Source: Calothrix sp. NIES-4105 (GTDB lineage: Bacteria; Cyanobacteriota; Cyanobacteriia; Cyanobacteriales; Nostocaceae). Taken from it: a DNA stretch of 64,000 nt. Every line of letters begins with the position of its first letter. Within the stretch, counting starts at the first letter, position 1. Below, piece by piece: positions 8,614-17,530 of this stretch. The stretch is taken from positions 4,973,614 through 5,037,613 of the forward strand of contig NZ_AP018290.1 of the NCBI RefSeq assembly GCF_002368415.1, read 5' to 3'. A program made the position numbers and the translations under genes. The notes beneath the pieces are model-generated. The model saw only the letters and a list, made by a program, of their open reading frames with translations, searched no databases and was not told the DNA's origin.

Positions 8614-10248
8614 ATGGGTGCTTCTATGTTGTCGGATATTCAAAATGAAGTAATGCACAAGGCAGAATTAGACGGATACATAGGAAAATTTTTAAATAAT
8701 CGTTATTTAATTAGAGATTTAATTGGTAGAGGTGGTATGGGTCGCGTTTACCTAGCAGAAGACGCTGCTAAGGGTGGAATGCCAGTTGCAGTTAAGATTT
8801 TATCTTTAAGTCTTGATAATCAGCAAATCTCACAACGCTTTGGAAGAGAGATTTTCATCGGTGCCCAATTAGGACGTAAAAGTAAACAAATTGCGCGCGT
8901 TCTTAGCTATGGTGTCACTGATGGGAAAGTTCCTTTTTATGTCATGGAATACCTACAAGGTAAAAACCTAAAAGCCGTGATTAAGTCTGAGTCATTAAAT
9001 CTTACTAAATCATTAGAAATTATTTATCAAATCTGTCTAGGTTTACAATGCGCGCATCAAGGAATTAGCCTCAAAGGTGAAATTTATCCTGTTTTACACC
9101 GTGATATCAAACCTGAAAATATTTTTATTGTTGATGATGCTAAAGGGTGTGTAGTCAAAATATTAGATTTTGGAATTGCAAAGTTCTTAACAGAGCGCGC
9201 GGGGATGACGCTTACAGAATCTTTTATTGGCAGTTTGCCTTATTGTTCTCCTGAGCATATGGAAGGACGCAAGCTAGTAGATGTACGTTCTGATATTTAT
9301 AGCTTGGGAGTACTAATGTATGAAATGATTACAGGACAACATCCTTTCGCAATCAAATCTAATTCGTTTGGAGATTGGTATCAAGCACATAAGTTTCAAA
9401 CGCCACCAACGTTTAAACAAATTAATCCTGACCTAAGAGTTCCTAAAGAGCTTGTTGAGTTAGTAATGAGTTGTTTAGCAAAGGAAGTCAAAGGTCGTCC
9501 TCAAGATATGGGGAAGGTTTTAAGTATTTTAGAACGTATTCAGCAGTTACAGAATGGTGAAGTTATTAATTCAACGAATCAACCTTCTCAAAATACAGAT
9601 AATTTGCAATTAGTACCCGTCACCTCCATTTCAGAAAAAATTTGTCTACAGAAAACATGGCCTTTGAATAAACCCAAGGCACTGATTTGCTTTCCACACT
9701 TACTACAGTCAACTCAAGGTAGCATACCTACTTTGTGGGCAATGTTACCTAAAAAAGAGATAGACGCATTAGTCAAGCAAATCAGCAATACCGAATTTAT
9801 TTTTCAAAAAAACTTGTATCCCCTGCTACTTTGGGTGACGACTTTGTGTGACAAAAAATTTGATTTAACACGCTGGCTATCTTATTTTCTCGATATGAAA
9901 GACACCAAGAGCCAAAAAATCGCCCATGCTCTTGTTAATACTGGTTATTATCATTTACTCTTTTTCTCGCTTGAAAATCCAGGTAAGTGTGAAAAAGTTG
10001 TAACTTTAACTTTGTCTGCACACCAGCGTCAGCAACTTATAGATTCTTTAGAATTGATTGAAAATACAAATTCAATCGTCAAGCTTGATGAAAGCAAGAA
10101 TATATTGCGCTTACATCTCGAAAAAAAGAAACCAGAAATTATAAGTCAACTCGTTGAAAAACAGCAAAATCAGAAAATAAGTTTTAGAGAATGGCTGAAC
10201 CATGCTCTATCAAAAGTCTCTCGTGTCATATCACGCCCAGTTTTTTAA
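8614..10248 (+). CDS. Serine/threonine protein kinase with uncharacterised C-terminal domain
   Basis: A Hanks-type kinase domain covers about residues 28-310: G-loop IGRGGMGRVY (about 38-46), catalytic Lys in PVAVKI (K61), HRDIKPENIF catalytic loop, DFGIAKF Mg motif, SPEHMEG P+1 region and DIYSLGVLMYEM. All catalytic residues are present, so it should be active. Residues about 330-544 have no transmembrane segment and no domain I recognise. They are rich in Leu, Lys and Gln and may be a cytosolic sensor or scaffold region. ATG codons at 8614 and 8626 are both possible. A second kinase-type regulator lies at 17531, but no phosphatase gene lies nearby. Confidence 0.88.
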   Translation: MGASMLSDIQNEVMHKAELDGYIGKFLNNRYLIRDLIGRGGMGRVYLAEDAAKGGMPVAVKILSLSLDNQQISQRFGREIFIGAQLGRKSKQIARVLSYGVTDGKVPFYVMEYLQGKNLKAVIKSESLNLTKSLEIIYQICLGLQCAHQGISLKGEIYPVLHRDIKPENIFIVDDAKGCVVKILDFGIAKFLTERAGMTLTESFIGSLPYCSPEHMEGRKLVDVRSDIYSLGVLMYEMITGQHPFAIKSNSFGDWYQAHKFQTPPTFKQINPDLRVPKELVELVMSCLAKEVKGRPQDMGKVLSILERIQQLQNGEVINSTNQPSQNTDNLQLVPVTSISEKICLQKTWPLNKPKALICFPHLLQSTQGSIPTLWAMLPKKEIDALVKQISNTEFIFQKNLYPLLLWVTTLCDKKFDLTRWLSYFLDMKDTKSQKIAHALVNTGYYHLLFFSLENPGKCEKVVTLTLSAHQRQQLIDSLELIENTNSIVKLDESKNILRLHLEKKKPEIISQLVEKQQNQKISFREWLNHALSKVSRVISRPVF

Positions 10249-10428
10249 TATAAATATTATTTATATAATAAATTTATGCTATAAATAAATACTATTACAT
10301 GGAATTATGAAAGGCGCCTTCCCCTGACTTTAAATTACCACAAAGGCGCCTAGGCCTGAATTATGGCGTTCTTAAGCTTCCATAAATCCGCGCTTTTACG
10401 GTGTAATTGATGAAATTAAAAAAAGTAC

Positions 10429-10457
10429 TTGACAAATTTCTATTGTCTGAGCATAAT
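10429..10457 (+). promoter_or_regulatory. Sigma70-type promoter of tRNA-Asp
   Basis: A consensus -35 TTGACA (10429-10434) is separated by 17 bases from a -10 CATAAT (10452-10457). Transcription would start near 10464, about 40 bases before the tRNA. This is the best consensus promoter I see in the window. Confidence 0.7.
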
Positions 10458-10505
10458 GAATAAGTTACTGAAAAAAGCAAATAACTTTTACAGGAACTAC
10501 AATCT

Positions 10506-10579
10506 GGGGTCGTAGTTCAATCGGTTAGAGCACCGCCCTGTCACGGCGGAAGTTGCGGATTCGAATTCCGTCGACCCCG
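10506..10579 (+). tRNA. tRNA-Asp (GTC)
   Basis: The acceptor stem GGGGTCG (10506-10512) pairs with CGACCCC (10572-10578), with a discriminator G at 10579. The anticodon stem CCGCC/GGCGG encloses loop CTGTCAC with anticodon GTC at 10540-10542. The T-arm carries TTCGAAT. CCA is not encoded. The integrase gene ends only 10 bases after the 3' end, the classic location of a tRNA attachment site. Confidence 0.97.
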
Positions 10580-10589
10580 CTGTAGGAAA

Positions 10590-11705
10590 TTATACATCCA
10601 TTAACTCAGTAGTGGGGTCATATTTGTCCAGATAATACTGGTATATTATGTCAAGCCCATTGCCGCAGCATTCTGCTAGCAGCATTGGGTCTGCCCCATT
10701 TCTGATTTGGATGGTTATGAAGGTATGCCTAGTAGAACTCGGTTTAAGGTACTGTTTGATTTCGTTGCTTTTAACTAATTTCGATACTATACCTGGGTAG
10801 TAGTAAGAGTTACACTTTTTGCTTTTGTCTATACCTAGCCATACACTACTAAGTTTTAACCTAGTGTACTGTTTTCCCGTTACAGTTGTAAAAACATACT
10901 CTTCAGGTGAGAAGTTAGTAGGTCTGATTCTTTCTAGTAAGGTATTAAGTCGATTTAAACCTTTCCTTTTGAAGGGTCTGGCTGTATTAGTTTTAGTAGA
11001 TTTCGTGATTTTTGTCTCAGTTGAATAACTTTCGTCAAACCAGATTAAATCACTTTCAATATCTTCCCATTTGAGAGCAAAAGCTTCGCCTAATCTACAT
11101 CCTGTGAGAAAAAGGAATTCTACTAAGGCGCCTGCTTGCTTTTCACCTTTGATAGTAGAGGAATAGAAAGCAGCGATAATTTTATCTCTTTCTTCACGTG
11201 TAAATGCTCTTCTATCCTCGTCATCATCGTATGAGTGCAGCGGTTTCCGAGGAAGTATAATTGATTCTTGCAAATCTAGAAAATAATTTTTCTTTAACTT
11301 TCCTTGTTTAATCAATCTCTCACATGCGTGTGATAAGCAGCTAAGTAATCTTTTCATGTTCCTCATATTTGAGGTTTTATTCTTAATCGTTAAGAGAATA
11401 TCCTCAGCTAACTCATCACTCAATTCTCTATCAAAAAAGGGCATCAAAAAATATGTGTAAGTCCTTTTATACCTTATTATATAAGTAGTTTGACAAATTT
11501 GTTTTGATTCTAGCTTGTACTCAATAAACTCGAACCACACCTCTTTTAGCGTCATTGGGATTATAGATGTATCAGGTTGCGGTTTATTGTTACCAGCCGT
11601 ATATTTACTGCCTGATTCTTTAAGGTAATTCTTTTTACGTAAAGTTTCTTGACTAATGGCGTACATTTGCCGTTCTTTATTTTTTGGCGCCGATAGTAGA
11701 TACAT
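10590..11705 (-). CDS. Tyrosine recombinase/phage-type integrase
   Basis: A 371-aa site-specific recombinase. The catalytic region shows the first Arg in [14 protein letters not shown], a second motif [17 protein letters not shown] (His-Arg box variant) and the nucleophile Tyr in [10 protein letters not shown] near the C terminus. Residues about 50-170 fit a SAM-like core-binding domain. An alternative start is the in-frame ATG 13 codons downstream (MYAISQ). It reads towards tRNA-Asp and stops 10 bases from it. No other mobile-element gene, excisionase or second copy of the tRNA 3' end is visible before gltX, so this looks like a solitary or residual integrase. It carries GGCGCC motifs like its neighbours, suggesting long residence. 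Confidence 0.88.
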   Translation of the reverse strand: MYLLSAPKNKERQMYAISQETLRKKNYLKESGSKYTAGNNKPQPDTSIIPMTLKEVWFEFIEYKLESKQICQTTYIIRYKRTYTYFLMPFFDRELSDELAEDILLTIKNKTSNMRNMKRLLSCLSHACERLIKQGKLKKNYFLDLQESIILPRKPLHSYDDDEDRRAFTREERDKIIAAFYSSTIKGEKQAGALVEFLFLTGCRLGEAFALKWEDIESDLIWFDESYSTETKITKSTKTNTARPFKRKGLNRLNTLLERIRPTNFSPEEYVFTTVTGKQYTRLKLSSVWLGIDKSKKCNSYYYPGIVSKLVKSNEIKQYLKPSSTRHTFITIQIRNGADPMLLAECCGNGLDIIYQYYLDKYDPTTELMDV

Positions 11706-11908
11706 GTTTAATATCTCCGTAAGTACTGTAATATTACTACATTACTAAATAGTTAAATATAACTTATTGTTAAGAAAAGCAGTAACAGGTCGTGCCAAAG
11801 TTGAAAGTCGAGAATTTTGAGTAAAATGTGGTGTAGAGAGGATTTAAGAGCCAGCAATTAATATAATTAGTTTTGCCTCCCCACAATTAGATAAGAGAGA
11901 ATAAACTC

Positions 11909-13348
11909 GTGACAGTAAGAGTTCGTATTGCACCCAGCCCAACTGGAAACTTACATATTGGTACAGCTAGAACGGCTGTATTTAACTGGTTATTCGCGCG
12001 CCATCATGATGGTAAATTTATTCTGCGAATCGAAGATACTGATGAAGAGCGCTCAAAAGATGAATTTACAGAAAATATATTTGAGGGTTTGCGCTGGTTA
12101 GGATTGAACTGGGACGAGGGACCATTCTTTCAATCGAAGCGCTTGGATATATATAAAGATGCTGTACAAAAGTTATTAGACCAAGGTGTAGCTTATCGCT
12201 GCTACACAAGTGCTGCTGAACTCGATGCATTGCGTGAAGTTCAGAAAGCTAAAAATGAGGCGCCTCGTTACGATAACCGTCACCGTAACTTGACACCTGA
12301 ACAGGAAACTGCATTTAAAGCAGAAGGACGCAGTTCTGTAATTCGTTTTAAAATCGATGACGACCGGGAAATTGTATGGAATGATTTGGTACGGGGTCAA
12401 GTTGTATGGAAAGGTAGCGACTTAGGTGGTGACATGGTAATTGCGCGCGCGGCATCCGACTCCGTGGGGCAACCACTTTATAATTTCGCAGTGGTTGTTG
12501 ATGATATGGACATGCAAATTACCCATGTTATTCGTGGTGAAGACCACATAGCCAACACAGCAAAGCAAATTTTGCTATACGAAGCTTTTGGTGCTAAAAT
12601 TCCCGAATTTGCTCATGCACCGTTAATTTTGAACCAAGAAGGGCGTAAACTATCGAAGCGCGACGGAGTAACATCAATTTCTGACTTTAAGAAAATGGGT
12701 TTTGTCGCTGAAGCCTTAGTTAACTATATGACGTTACTAGGTTGGTCTGCTATTGACTCAACACAAGAAATATTTACCTTAGAAGAAGCTGCAAAACAAT
12801 TTAGCTTTGAACGAGTTAATAAGGCTGGGGCAAAGTTTGACTGGGCAAAACTAGATTGGATTAATAGTCAGTATATCCACGCAATGCCTGTAGATAAGTT
12901 AACTAGTATGCTAATCCCATATTGGGAAGAGGCAGGGTACCAGATCAATGGGCACCCCCAAGAATGGTTAGAAAAACTGACCGCGTTAATAGGCGCCAGT
13001 TTGACACGCTTAACAGATGCTGTAGAAATAAGCAAACCTTTCTTCTGTGACATCGAATACAACTCTGAAGCAAAAGCTCAATTACAACAATCCGGTTCTA
13101 AAAACGCTTTAGAAGCAATTCTAACAGCATTAGGGGATACAAAAGAACTGGCGGAAAATTCTGCACAAGACATTATTAAACAGGTGATGAAAGCTCACAA
13201 CCTCAAAAAACCTGTAGTAATGAAAGCCGTGCGTGCGTCCTTAACAGGCGAAACTCACGGACCAGACTTGGTACAGTCATGGTTATTACTCCACCAAACA
13301 GGGGCCGATGCATCACGTATAAAAAGCGCGTTACAACTAATTAGTTAG
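11909..13348 (+). CDS. gltX: Glutamyl-tRNA synthetase
   Basis: Class I synthetase of 479 aa that charges tRNA-Glu; in cyanobacteria the product also feeds tetrapyrrole synthesis through glutamyl-tRNA reductase. The HIGH motif is [14 protein letters not shown] near the N terminus, and the KMSKS-type motif is KLSKRDG in the middle. The start is GTG (11909) with a weak purine-rich site (AGAGAGAA) upstream. The C-terminal anticodon-binding domain extends to the stop. A GGTGGGC/GCCCACC hairpin follows directly at 13355-13371. Confidence 0.97.
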   Translation: MTVRVRIAPSPTGNLHIGTARTAVFNWLFARHHDGKFILRIEDTDEERSKDEFTENIFEGLRWLGLNWDEGPFFQSKRLDIYKDAVQKLLDQGVAYRCYTSAAELDALREVQKAKNEAPRYDNRHRNLTPEQETAFKAEGRSSVIRFKIDDDREIVWNDLVRGQVVWKGSDLGGDMVIARAASDSVGQPLYNFAVVVDDMDMQITHVIRGEDHIANTAKQILLYEAFGAKIPEFAHAPLILNQEGRKLSKRDGVTSISDFKKMGFVAEALVNYMTLLGWSAIDSTQEIFTLEEAAKQFSFERVNKAGAKFDWAKLDWINSQYIHAMPVDKLTSMLIPYWEEAGYQINGHPQEWLEKLTALIGASLTRLTDAVEISKPFFCDIEYNSEAKAQLQQSGSKNALEAILTALGDTKELAENSAQDIIKQVMKAHNLKKPVVMKAVRASLTGETHGPDLVQSWLLLHQTGADASRIKSALQLIS

Positions 13349-13354
13349 CTGTAA

Positions 13355-13371
13355 GGTGGGCAGTGCCCACC
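13355..13371. repeat. Short palindrome GGTGGGC-agt-GCCCACC
   Basis: A perfect 7-base stem with a 3-base loop, flanked by GTA and TAC that nearly extend it. The same palindrome recurs at 35698-35714, and a variant at about 59040 (GTGGGC..GCCCAC). It may serve as a terminator for gltX although no T-run follows. Confidence 0.75.
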
Positions 13372-13423
13372 CTACGATTGGTAGCAAATTACTCTTTGTC
13401 TGGGAACATAGCACTTAGAAAAG

Positions 13424-13954
13424 ATGTCATCTATTACACGTAGAGTACTATGCAATCAAACTTTCAACACCGTGTTAAATCAAACTTTAAAATTATCATT
13501 TTTGTTAGTGACAGTCGCTGTCACCTCAGTAATCAATACCCATGTACGCGCGCAAGAGGTGCCACCTATATTTGGTGATGTGACTATAGGTCAAAAATTT
13601 GCTCCAGACCCAATAACAGTAAGAGGGATGAGTGGTGGAGAGATTTCTGGCAGACAAATAACAAACTCAAGAGAAACACCAACTGGGCCATGCGCTGGCT
13701 ACTTTGACGAAAAACCAGACCATACCATCGAGCTAAAAAATCGATTTGAATATTTGAAACTGCAAGTTCAAAGTCCAGCGGATACAACTTTAATTGTTAA
13801 AGGTCCTGGTGGCAGTTGGTGTAATGATGATCTAAATGGCAAAAATCCGGGCCTTGTGGGTGAATGGCTACCTGGAATCTATAACGTCTGGATTGGCTCT
13901 TATCGAAAAAATAGTTACATTCCTTACACGTTACAAATCACAGAAGTAAAGTAG
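13424..13954 (+). CDS. Exported hypothetical protein
   Basis: A 176-aa protein with a long n-region and hydrophobic core (LKLSFLLVTVAVTSVINTHV) ending in RAQE, a good signal peptidase site, so it is probably periplasmic or secreted. The mature part has two Cys (GPCAGYF and SWCNDD) that could form a disulfide, and an all-beta look with LVVKGPGG-like turns and YNVWIGSY near the end, as in bacterial pre-peptidase-type beta domains. I do not recognise a specific family. It stands alone after gltX, and a strong stem-loop follows at 13971-14007. Confidence 0.75.
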   Translation: MSSITRRVLCNQTFNTVLNQTLKLSFLLVTVAVTSVINTHVRAQEVPPIFGDVTIGQKFAPDPITVRGMSGGEISGRQITNSRETPTGPCAGYFDEKPDHTIELKNRFEYLKLQVQSPADTTLIVKGPGGSWCNDDLNGKNPGLVGEWLPGIYNVWIGSYRKNSYIPYTLQITEVK

Positions 13955-13970
13955 TAGGCTGCTCGTGGTG

Positions 13971-14007
13971 AGATTCCCGACTTCAAAAGGAGAGAAGTCC
14001 GGAATCT
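13971..14007 (+). terminator. Strong stem-loop after exported hypothetical gene
   Basis: Arms AGATTCCCGACTTC (13971-13984) and GAAGTCCGGAATCT (13994-14007) form a 14-base stem with a single mismatch and a 9-base loop. It is followed by TGAAAAAG rather than a T-run, so it may be a processing or stability hairpin as well as a terminator. Confidence 0.6.
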
Positions 14008-14254
14008 TGAAAAAGAACCATCTTGGGGTAATCTCTAGTACAATTAATAAGAATTAAGTTAAATTTAATTAAGATTCGTGTTGACGTTACGGTAATGTCG
14101 TAGTGCGAACGTCGTATTATCACACCGCGTCACGCATCCAAATTAAACATGCAGGGATTAACAAACATCCACTCATGACGTGCGAAACAAACCTTAGTGT
14201 ATAGCGCGGTTATTGCACGAAGTTGTATAAGTATACGAGGAACAGCAAATTAAA

Positions 14255-16141
14255 ATGAAATTTTCCTGGAGAGTACTGCTACTCTGGACACTACCCGCTT
14301 TAGTTATTGGCTTTTTCTTTTGGCAAGGAGCATTCGCCAGCGCTCCTGCTGAGATGACTAGGAATACAGCCAGTACGCGCATGACCTACGGTCGCTTTTT
14401 AGAGTATTTGGATGCGAATCGGGTAAAGAGTGTTGATTTTTATGAAGGTGGTAGAACTGCGATTGTTGAGGCTTTTGACCCAGCGCTCGATAATCGTGTT
14501 CAACGGGTACGAGTTGATTTACCAGCTTCCGCACCGGAGTTGATAAGCAAGCTCAAAGAGAAAAATATTAACTTTGATGCTCACCCAATGCGGAATGACG
14601 GTGCAATTTGGGGACTGTTAGGTAATTTAATTTTCCCAGTTTTATTGATTACTGGATTATTCTTTTTGTTCCGACGTTCGAGCAATCTTCCTGGCGGCCC
14701 TGGTCAAGCAATGAATTTTGGCAAGTCGAGAGCTAGATTCTCGATGGAAGCTAAAACTGGCGTTAAGTTTGATGATGTAGCTGGTATTGAAGAAGCTAAA
14801 GAAGAACTTCAAGAAGTTGTTACCTTCCTCAAACAGCCTGAGAAATTTACTGCTGTCGGCGCCCGTATTCCTAAAGGAGTACTTTTGGTCGGACCTCCAG
14901 GAACTGGTAAGACATTGCTCGCGAAAGCAATTGCTGGTGAAGCAGGTGTACCGTTCTTCAGCATTTCAGGTTCGGAATTTGTTGAAATGTTTGTAGGTGT
15001 GGGTGCTTCGCGCGTTCGCGATTTGTTCAAAAAAGCCAAAGACAACGCTCCTTGTATTATCTTCATCGATGAAATTGACGCAGTAGGTCGTCAACGTGGT
15101 GCGGGTATTGGTGGTGGTAATGATGAACGTGAACAAACTCTTAACCAGTTGCTTACTGAAATGGATGGTTTTGAAGGCAACACTGGCATCATTATTATTG
15201 CTGCAACCAACCGTCCTGATGTCCTTGATGCCGCATTATTACGTCCCGGACGCTTTGATCGTCAGGTAACAGTTGATGCACCAGATATTAAAGGTCGTTT
15301 AGACGTATTAAAAGTACACGCGCGTAATAAGAAGCTTGACCCAAGTGTTTCGTTAGAAACTATTGCACGTCGTACTCCTGGTTTTACAGGCGCCGACTTA
15401 GCAAACCTTCTTAACGAAGCTGCAATTCTAACTGCTCGTCGTCGTAAAGATGCCATCACACTCTTAGAAATTGATGATGCAGTTGACCGTGTTGTTGCAG
15501 GTATGGAAGGTACACCTTTAATAGATGGTAAGAGCAAGCGATTAATTGCTTACCATGAAATTGGGCACGCCCTCATTGGTACACTCCTCAAAGACCACGA
15601 CCCTGTACAAAAAGTTACTTTAATTCCGCGCGGACAAGCTCAAGGTTTAACTTGGTTTACTCCTAACGAGGAAATGGGCTTAGTAACTCGCGCCCAATTG
15701 CGCGCAAGAATTACTGGAGCGTTAGGTGGTCGTGCCGCTGAAGATGTAATTTTTGGCAGCGCAGAAGTAACTACTGGCGCCGGAAATGACTTGCAGCAGG
15801 TAACTGGAATGGCACGTCAAATGGTAACTCGATTTGGAATGTCCGATTTAGGTCCCGTTTCATTAGAAAGTCAGCAAGGTGAAGTATTTCTTGGTCGCGA
15901 CTGGACGACACGCTCAGAATATTCTGAATCAATTGCATCGCGTATTGATGCACAAGTGCGTGCTATCGTCGATGAGTGTTACGAAAACGCCAGAAAAATC
16001 ATGCGTGACAACCGTACAGCATGTGACCGCTTAGTAGATTTGCTCATCGAAAAAGAAACAATTGACGGTGAAGAATTCCGTCAAATTTTAGCAGAGTACA
16101 CCGAAGTACCTGAAAAACTCCAATTTGTACCTCAGTTGTAA
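14255..16141 (+). CDS. ftsH: ATP-dependent zinc metalloprotease FtsH (FtsH2-like)
   Basis: A 628-aa membrane AAA+ protease. TM1 is [16 protein letters not shown] near the N terminus and TM2 is [19 protein letters not shown] (about 124-142). Walker A GPPGTGKT is at 213-220, Walker B is [10 protein letters not shown], the SRH ends [20 protein letters not shown], and the zinc motif is HEIGH at 434-438. Ile instead of the more usual Ala in HExGH is shared by thylakoid FtsH2-type proteins, which degrade damaged PsbA (D1) during photosystem II repair. That assignment is by resemblance. GAGGAA lies about 14 bases upstream of the ATG. It is followed by a near-perfect terminator at 16191-16212. Confidence 0.95.
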   Translation: MKFSWRVLLLWTLPALVIGFFFWQGAFASAPAEMTRNTASTRMTYGRFLEYLDANRVKSVDFYEGGRTAIVEAFDPALDNRVQRVRVDLPASAPELISKLKEKNINFDAHPMRNDGAIWGLLGNLIFPVLLITGLFFLFRRSSNLPGGPGQAMNFGKSRARFSMEAKTGVKFDDVAGIEEAKEELQEVVTFLKQPEKFTAVGARIPKGVLLVGPPGTGKTLLAKAIAGEAGVPFFSISGSEFVEMFVGVGASRVRDLFKKAKDNAPCIIFIDEIDAVGRQRGAGIGGGNDEREQTLNQLLTEMDGFEGNTGIIIIAATNRPDVLDAALLRPGRFDRQVTVDAPDIKGRLDVLKVHARNKKLDPSVSLETIARRTPGFTGADLANLLNEAAILTARRRKDAITLLEIDDAVDRVVAGMEGTPLIDGKSKRLIAYHEIGHALIGTLLKDHDPVQKVTLIPRGQAQGLTWFTPNEEMGLVTRAQLRARITGALGGRAAEDVIFGSAEVTTGAGNDLQQVTGMARQMVTRFGMSDLGPVSLESQQGEVFLGRDWTTRSEYSESIASRIDAQVRAIVDECYENARKIMRDNRTACDRLVDLLIEKETIDGEEFRQILAEYTEVPEKLQFVPQL

Positions 16142-16190
16142 GAATTCTAATACAAGTGTTTTTCTGTTTACTTGAAATCTAATTTTTTGT

Positions 16191-16212
16191 GGGGATGATA
16201 TATATCATCCCC
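16191..16212 (+). terminator. Rho-independent terminator of ftsH
   Basis: A 22-base perfect palindrome with GGGGATGATA and TATCATCCCC arms is followed by TTTTCC, 49 bases after the ftsH stop codon. Confidence 0.85.
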
Positions 16213-16335
16213 TTTTCCGTATTTATCTAAATCCTGTTTGTAGTTTTTATAGCAAGCTTTGAAGTGTAAGTAAACGATAAAGCCATACTAATACGGTTGA
16301 AACTACGCGCATTAAGATTTTATAAAGGACTTAAT

Positions 16336-16593
16336 ATGGAAACCTCAGAATATCAAGAACCAACTATGCAGTTATTAGCCAATGCTAACGGCTTACCTAC
16401 TTTACGTTTCGGAAATTCAGGTGAGTCTGTTAGAGTATTGCAAAGACTATTGCGGTCTAATGGCTATCCCGTCACTATTGATGGCTCGTTTGGCGCATTA
16501 ACAGAAAGTGCAGTTAAAGCCTTTCAAACTCGACGTCGTTTAACTGCTGATGGAGTAGTAGGTCCAGTTACTTGGCGTGAACTAACTCGTTAA
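16336..16593 (+). CDS. Small peptidoglycan-binding domain protein
   Basis: An 85-aa protein consisting almost only of one PG_binding_1 domain: LRFGNSGESVRVLQRLLRSNGY, then IDGSFGALTESAVKAFQTRRRL, then DGVVGPVTW. It is thought to bind peptidoglycan. There is no signal peptide and no catalytic domain, so how it reaches the wall is unclear. An upstream in-frame ATG at 16297 exists. The ATG at 16336 is preferred because AAAGGA sits at the right distance before it and the upstream residues are not family-like. Confidence 0.8.
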   Translation: METSEYQEPTMQLLANANGLPTLRFGNSGESVRVLQRLLRSNGYPVTIDGSFGALTESAVKAFQTRRRLTADGVVGPVTWRELTR

Positions 16594-16630
16594 TTTATAT
16601 GATTAAGTAAAGCTTGCAATACAAACAAAT

Positions 16631-16662
16631 AGTCACAGCAAAGCATTAACTCGACTGTGACT
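16631..16662. terminator. Bidirectional stem-loop between convergent genes
   Basis: Arms AGTCACAG (16631-16638) and CTGTGACT (16655-16662) sit between the peptidoglycan-binding gene and the convergent BON gene. T-rich sequence follows on the plus side (ATTCTTTAAATT), and A/T-rich bases lie on the other. Confidence 0.6.
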
Positions 16663-16707
16663 ATTCTTTAAATTAAAGATTATTGTTCAAGCGTAATTAT
16701 GTTTTAG

Positions 16708-17163
16708 TTACTGAGCAGGAGCAACTTTAGCATCCACCTTTACACCTGAAACACCTTTAATTTGTTGCGCTAAAGCAGGAATTTTGTTTAATTGCTCTTG
16801 TGTTGGTACTGTTCCGGTGATAGTGACGGTGCCGTCTTCTGCATCGACTTTCAAACGGCTTGCTGGCAGATTCGCTTCTAACTTACCACGAACCTCGCTT
16901 TCTAAATCATCGCTATCACGCTTGTCATCACCACCTGTTGCATTATTACGCTGCTCGCGCGCACGGATATCAGACTCAATTTGGTTCTTGCGTGTTTCAC
17001 TTGTAGCGTCGTTTTGAGCTTGCTGAGAAGCTTCTTTTGCTGGAACTTGGGCAGTCTCCGAAGCGTTGTTAGGTGCATCGGCACTTGTTTTAGAGCTAGA
17101 CTCACAAGCCGCTACACCTGCAACTAGTACACTGCTGATAAGTAATGGAATTAGTTTTTTCAT
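16708..17163 (-). CDS. BON domain lipoprotein
   Basis: The N-terminal signal MKKLIPLLISSVLVAGVAAC carries a lipobox ending in Cys20, so the protein is probably a lipoprotein. A Ser/Ala/Gln/Asp-rich disordered linker (about 21-85) leads to one BON domain (SEVRGKLEANLPASRLKVDA, then GTVTITGTVPTQEQLNKI). BON domains bind phospholipid surfaces and occur in osmotically induced envelope proteins such as OsmY. It is convergent with the small peptidoglycan-binding gene, which fits an envelope role for both. Confidence 0.85.
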   Translation of the reverse strand: MKKLIPLLISSVLVAGVAACESSSKTSADAPNNASETAQVPAKEASQQAQNDATSETRKNQIESDIRAREQRNNATGGDDKRDSDDLESEVRGKLEANLPASRLKVDAEDGTVTITGTVPTQEQLNKIPALAQQIKGVSGVKVDAKVAPAQ

Positions 17164-17530
17164 TTTGCTCCGTGAAACTATAAGCTACGGGGTAAGGTGT
17201 GAGGAGTCTGCCGAGATAACCTACACTACAGTTTTGCCTTATGTCGAAGCTTAATTCATCAACCACAGGTGTAGGTTCAATATCTCTCAATTGATGGTTA
17301 GAGAAGATAAACGAATCAACAATAGATAATAAGCAATGAGTGATTAAAATTTGTGTACAATTTGAACAAAATGATTTTTTGACTACTCCAAGTGCAATTA
17401 GCGTGTAAATTGCCCTATGCATGTTCGGTTCTACGACTTTCACACATACGCAAATAGATATAACCTCGTAGTAGTTGTGTATGCCTATCAAAACTATATT
17501 GATATCGCGTCTCTCTTGGGGTGAAAAGTT
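17164..17530. other. Intergenic region without recognisable gene
   Basis: This 367-base stretch separates the BON gene from the divergent histidine kinase and must hold both promoters. I see no convincing coding potential or repeat in it. Confidence 0.6.

Noticed and set aside
10506-11908. Possible att direct repeat of the tRNA-Asp 3' end beyond the integrase
   Set aside because: I searched by eye for the GTCGACCCCG segment and its neighbours to the end of the window and found no second copy.
17102-17491. 129-aa minus-strand open frame
   Set aside because: It overlaps the BON lipoprotein start in another frame and has an unlikely composition. The BON gene is clearly real.
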